DNA of 64,000 nucleotides from NCBI GenBank assembly GCA_016219185.1, contig JACRBZ010000077.1, positions 54,927 to 118,926 of the forward strand, given 5' to 3'. This document shows, piece after piece, positions 62,431 to 64,000 of this stretch. The DNA is from Deltaproteobacteria bacterium (GTDB taxonomy: Bacteria > Desulfobacterota > Desulfobacteria > Desulfobacterales > Desulfatirhabdiaceae). Every line of letters begins with the position of its first letter. Position 1 is the stretch's first letter. Below the pieces are notes generated by a model. It had not been told where the DNA came from. It made no database searches and was given only the letters and a program-made list of their open reading frames with translations. Made by a program: the position numbers and the translations under genes.

Positions 62431-63225
62431 TTAATTTCTCCAGCAACGTGCATCTTTAAAACTTCGACCATGTCCAATTCCAGCGTATCCACTGGCTTGA
62501 ATTAAGGCCTCAGCCTTATCACACATATCTTCATATGCCGCATATCTACTACTTCCATGTCCGATCGCTTTCCCCAATGAAACTCGTTCACGTGGACCAC
62601 CACCTTTTACATTAGCGTAAACACTCGTTTCGCACGTCCATCTACCATCGCATTCATCCGGTTTCGGTGTTGGTTGCGGTATAGGTATTGGCTTCGGTGG
62701 ATTATTGCATATCGCCGTCCAAATGATTTGAGCCCCAATAATTACTGGAACTAATGTACAAGCGATAGCATTCTGGCCTGATGGATCGATCAAATTTACA
62801 GGATTACTGTCAACATACCCATAAAGATTCATCCCCCCATCAAGCCCAATCGGATCTGCCGTCACATACCTCCCCGTTTCCGGATCGTAAAACCTGTTCC
62901 AGTTATAATGCAGGCCGGTCTCATCATCAAAGTACTGGCCCGGAAAACGCAGGTTGTTTTTGACCGTCTCCGTCTGGATCTGAGCCTTGCCGAACGGGAG
63001 ATATGCGGCCTGCCAGGCGATGGTACCGGTGGCCGTTACCAGTTGCCTCGGGGTGCCGAGGTGATCGTTGATGAAATAATAAGTGCCGGGATTGGTCTGG
63101 TATTCCCGCAGGGCTATTGGTTCTCCATCAAGATATATACTCCCGAAGCACGGTTCCATCAAGGAGTGTTTCGGCGATAAGCCGGCTGTTCAGGTCATAG
63201 AGATAATGGATGGGAGTCGTAAGTT
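62431..63225 (-). pseudogene. RHS C-terminal core with variable toxin-like tip (displaced, frameshift near its 5' end)
   Basis: Minus strand: YLYDLNSRLIAETLLDGTVLREY (about 63210-63145), a 2-nt loss in a TATATAT run near 63140, then IYLDGEPIALREYQTNPGTYY and the RHS core YFINDHLGTPRQLV, FPGQYFDDETGLHYNWNRFYDPETGRY, NLYGYVDSNPVNLIDPSG. After DPSG comes a ~100-aa tip with CDGRWTCETSVYANV, GKAIGHGSSRYAAYEDMC and SFKDARCW. An ATG at 63159 could still start a short product containing core and tip. The tip has the Cys and Gly/His pattern of small RHS C-terminal domains, but no toxin activity can be named. Confidence 0.75.
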
Positions 63226-63418
63226 ATATCAATATCCGTCACCATATCCCAACTTTTACTTTTGGAGATCATTATTGATAAAGGCGTAATAAGTTAAAAA
63301 ATGGGATATTCGCGCGTAATAATTACAGCGGATTAATTGAATTTGATAGTAAGAATTCATAAGAATCTGCTTGAAAAAAGGTAACATTTTCTCCAGCGAG
63401 AAGAAAGGAGAAAGTGCT

Positions 63419-63883
63419 ATGAGCGGGAAACAGTTTGACCAGCAGCAGAAGGCTGCAATCGTTGAGAATGCCAAAGCGATTGGTTTTAAAGAAGCATCCC
63501 GGATAGCCGGGGTGCACTACACAACGGTTATGATTGGAGCCGTGAGATAGAAGCAATTGGAAAGGAAGCCTTTTTAGCCCGCGAAACAAAGCGCGGTGGC
63601 AGGGGCATCAAAGAGATCAGTGAAAAGCAGGAACAGTTGGTTTTGGATACCCGACGGACCAATCCGGGGTATGGCCCGGGCCAGATTCGAAACCAACTGC
63701 GCAGACAGGCTGAGACAGTATCCATTCGAACAGTACGCCGAATTATGGAAGCTAACGGGTACAAGGCCTCCAGCAGAAAGTCGACCCGGAAGGCAAACCG
63801 GTTTGAAGCCAGCCGTCCTTTGGAGCTTGGACAGATGGATATTTTGCAGTTTTTTATTCATAAGGGACTTGGAAAATACTAAT
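63419..63883 (+). pseudogene. IS transposase fragment, frameshifted and truncated
   Basis: ATG 63419 gives MSGKQFDQQQKAAIVENAKA and an HTH (EASRIAGVHYTTV); losing one T at about 63532 shifts it to a stop. The other frame goes on YDWSREIEAIGKEAFLARET, then RRTNPGYGPGQIRNQLRR, RTVRRIMEANGYK and ELGQMDILQFFIHK, where the first catalytic Asp of an rve-type DDE domain is reached. It ends at TAA 63881-63883. Only about 155 of an expected ~350-400 residues are left. Confidence 0.7.
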
Positions 63884-63897
63884 TTACCGTATATAAT
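63869..63897 (+). promoter_or_regulatory. Sigma-70-type promoter before the partial gene at 63930
   Basis: TTGGAA (63869-63874), 17-nt spacer, TATAAT (63892-63897). It overlaps the end of the broken transposase. Confidence 0.55.
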
Positions 63898-63929
63898 GTT
63901 TTCATACTACAAAAAAGGAGAGGCTGTGT

Positions 63930-64000
63930 ATGAAGACATCGACTTTGGTTCGAAATGGGATATCAAAAGAACTTGTGGACTTGATTTCGCGTTTGATTGA
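63930..64000 (+). CDS. Start of an unknown gene, cut by the window end
   Basis: ATG 63930 follows AAAAAAGGAGAGG with good spacing and reads MKTSTLVRNGISKELVDLIS before the window ends. Too short to assign. With its own promoter (63869-63897) it is likely expressed. Confidence 0.55.
   Translation, partial: MKTSTLVRNGISKELVDLISRLI

Overview
The window looks like a chromosomal segment of a sulfate-reducing Desulfobacterota bacterium (Desulfobacteraceae/Desulfosarcinaceae type). This is inferred from gene content, not from a marker gene: the siroheme-dependent (Ahb) heme pathway with two radical SAM enzymes, two large multiheme c-type cytochromes, an ADP-forming acyl-CoA synthetase, DUF362/ferredoxin proteins, and many Cys-rich small proteins. 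No rRNA, tRNA or CRISPR array was seen.

Layout. 1-2.0 kb: the end of an AAA/DUF4143 ATPase, a broken nucleoside deaminase, and a HigBA toxin-antitoxin pair with a recognisable promoter/operator. 2.2-10 kb: SulP transporter, secreted arylsulfatase, octaheme cytochrome with HEAT/TPR tail, and an outer-membrane barrel. 10-12.3 kb: a small gene flanked by cassette-like core sites, a strong hairpin, and a DUF362 iron-sulfur protein. 12.3-19.8 kb: a dCache-HAMP-PP2C phosphatase coupled to an NMT1-like binding protein, a DEAD-box helicase, a HAD phosphatase, purine nucleoside phosphorylase, and a 31-codon ferredoxin-like ORF before a DRTGG protein. 19.8-27.5 kb: a complete HlyD/ABC/ABC-2/NodT export operon, an ArsR-CDF metal efflux pair with operator, and an MFS pump. 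27.5-31.1 kb: a nonaheme cytochrome with three 228-bp tandem repeats behind a good Fur box, then two large inverted repeats. 31-40.2 kb: acyl-CoA synthetase, a metallo-hydrolase, and a tight operon clpX-like / ahbC / hemB / ahbD / CBS-ACT. 40.4-50.1 kb: small metabolic genes, a subtilisin-like protease, an internally deleted AlbA-type protein, fragments that look like CARF and RhuM genes, RecD2 and a CobD-like enzyme. 50.2-57.4 kb: a MITE-like repeat, two coiled-coil lipoproteins, a diguanylate cyclase, a broken radical SAM gene, and a GlxA-type regulator divergent from a lactonase-like hydrolase and an MFS pump.

57.4-64 kb is a mobile/decaying zone: a truncated, frameshifted transposon; an RHS gene split into a middle part and a displaced C-terminal part; a variable RHS toxin-like tip with a tightly coupled candidate immunity gene; and another frameshifted transposase followed by a new gene with its own promoter.

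The leads most worth pursuing are the ClpX-like ATPase in the heme operon, the Fur-box nonaheme cytochrome with recently duplicated repeats, the RHS tip/immunity pair, the cassette-like gene at 10 kb, and the mini-ferredoxin ORF.
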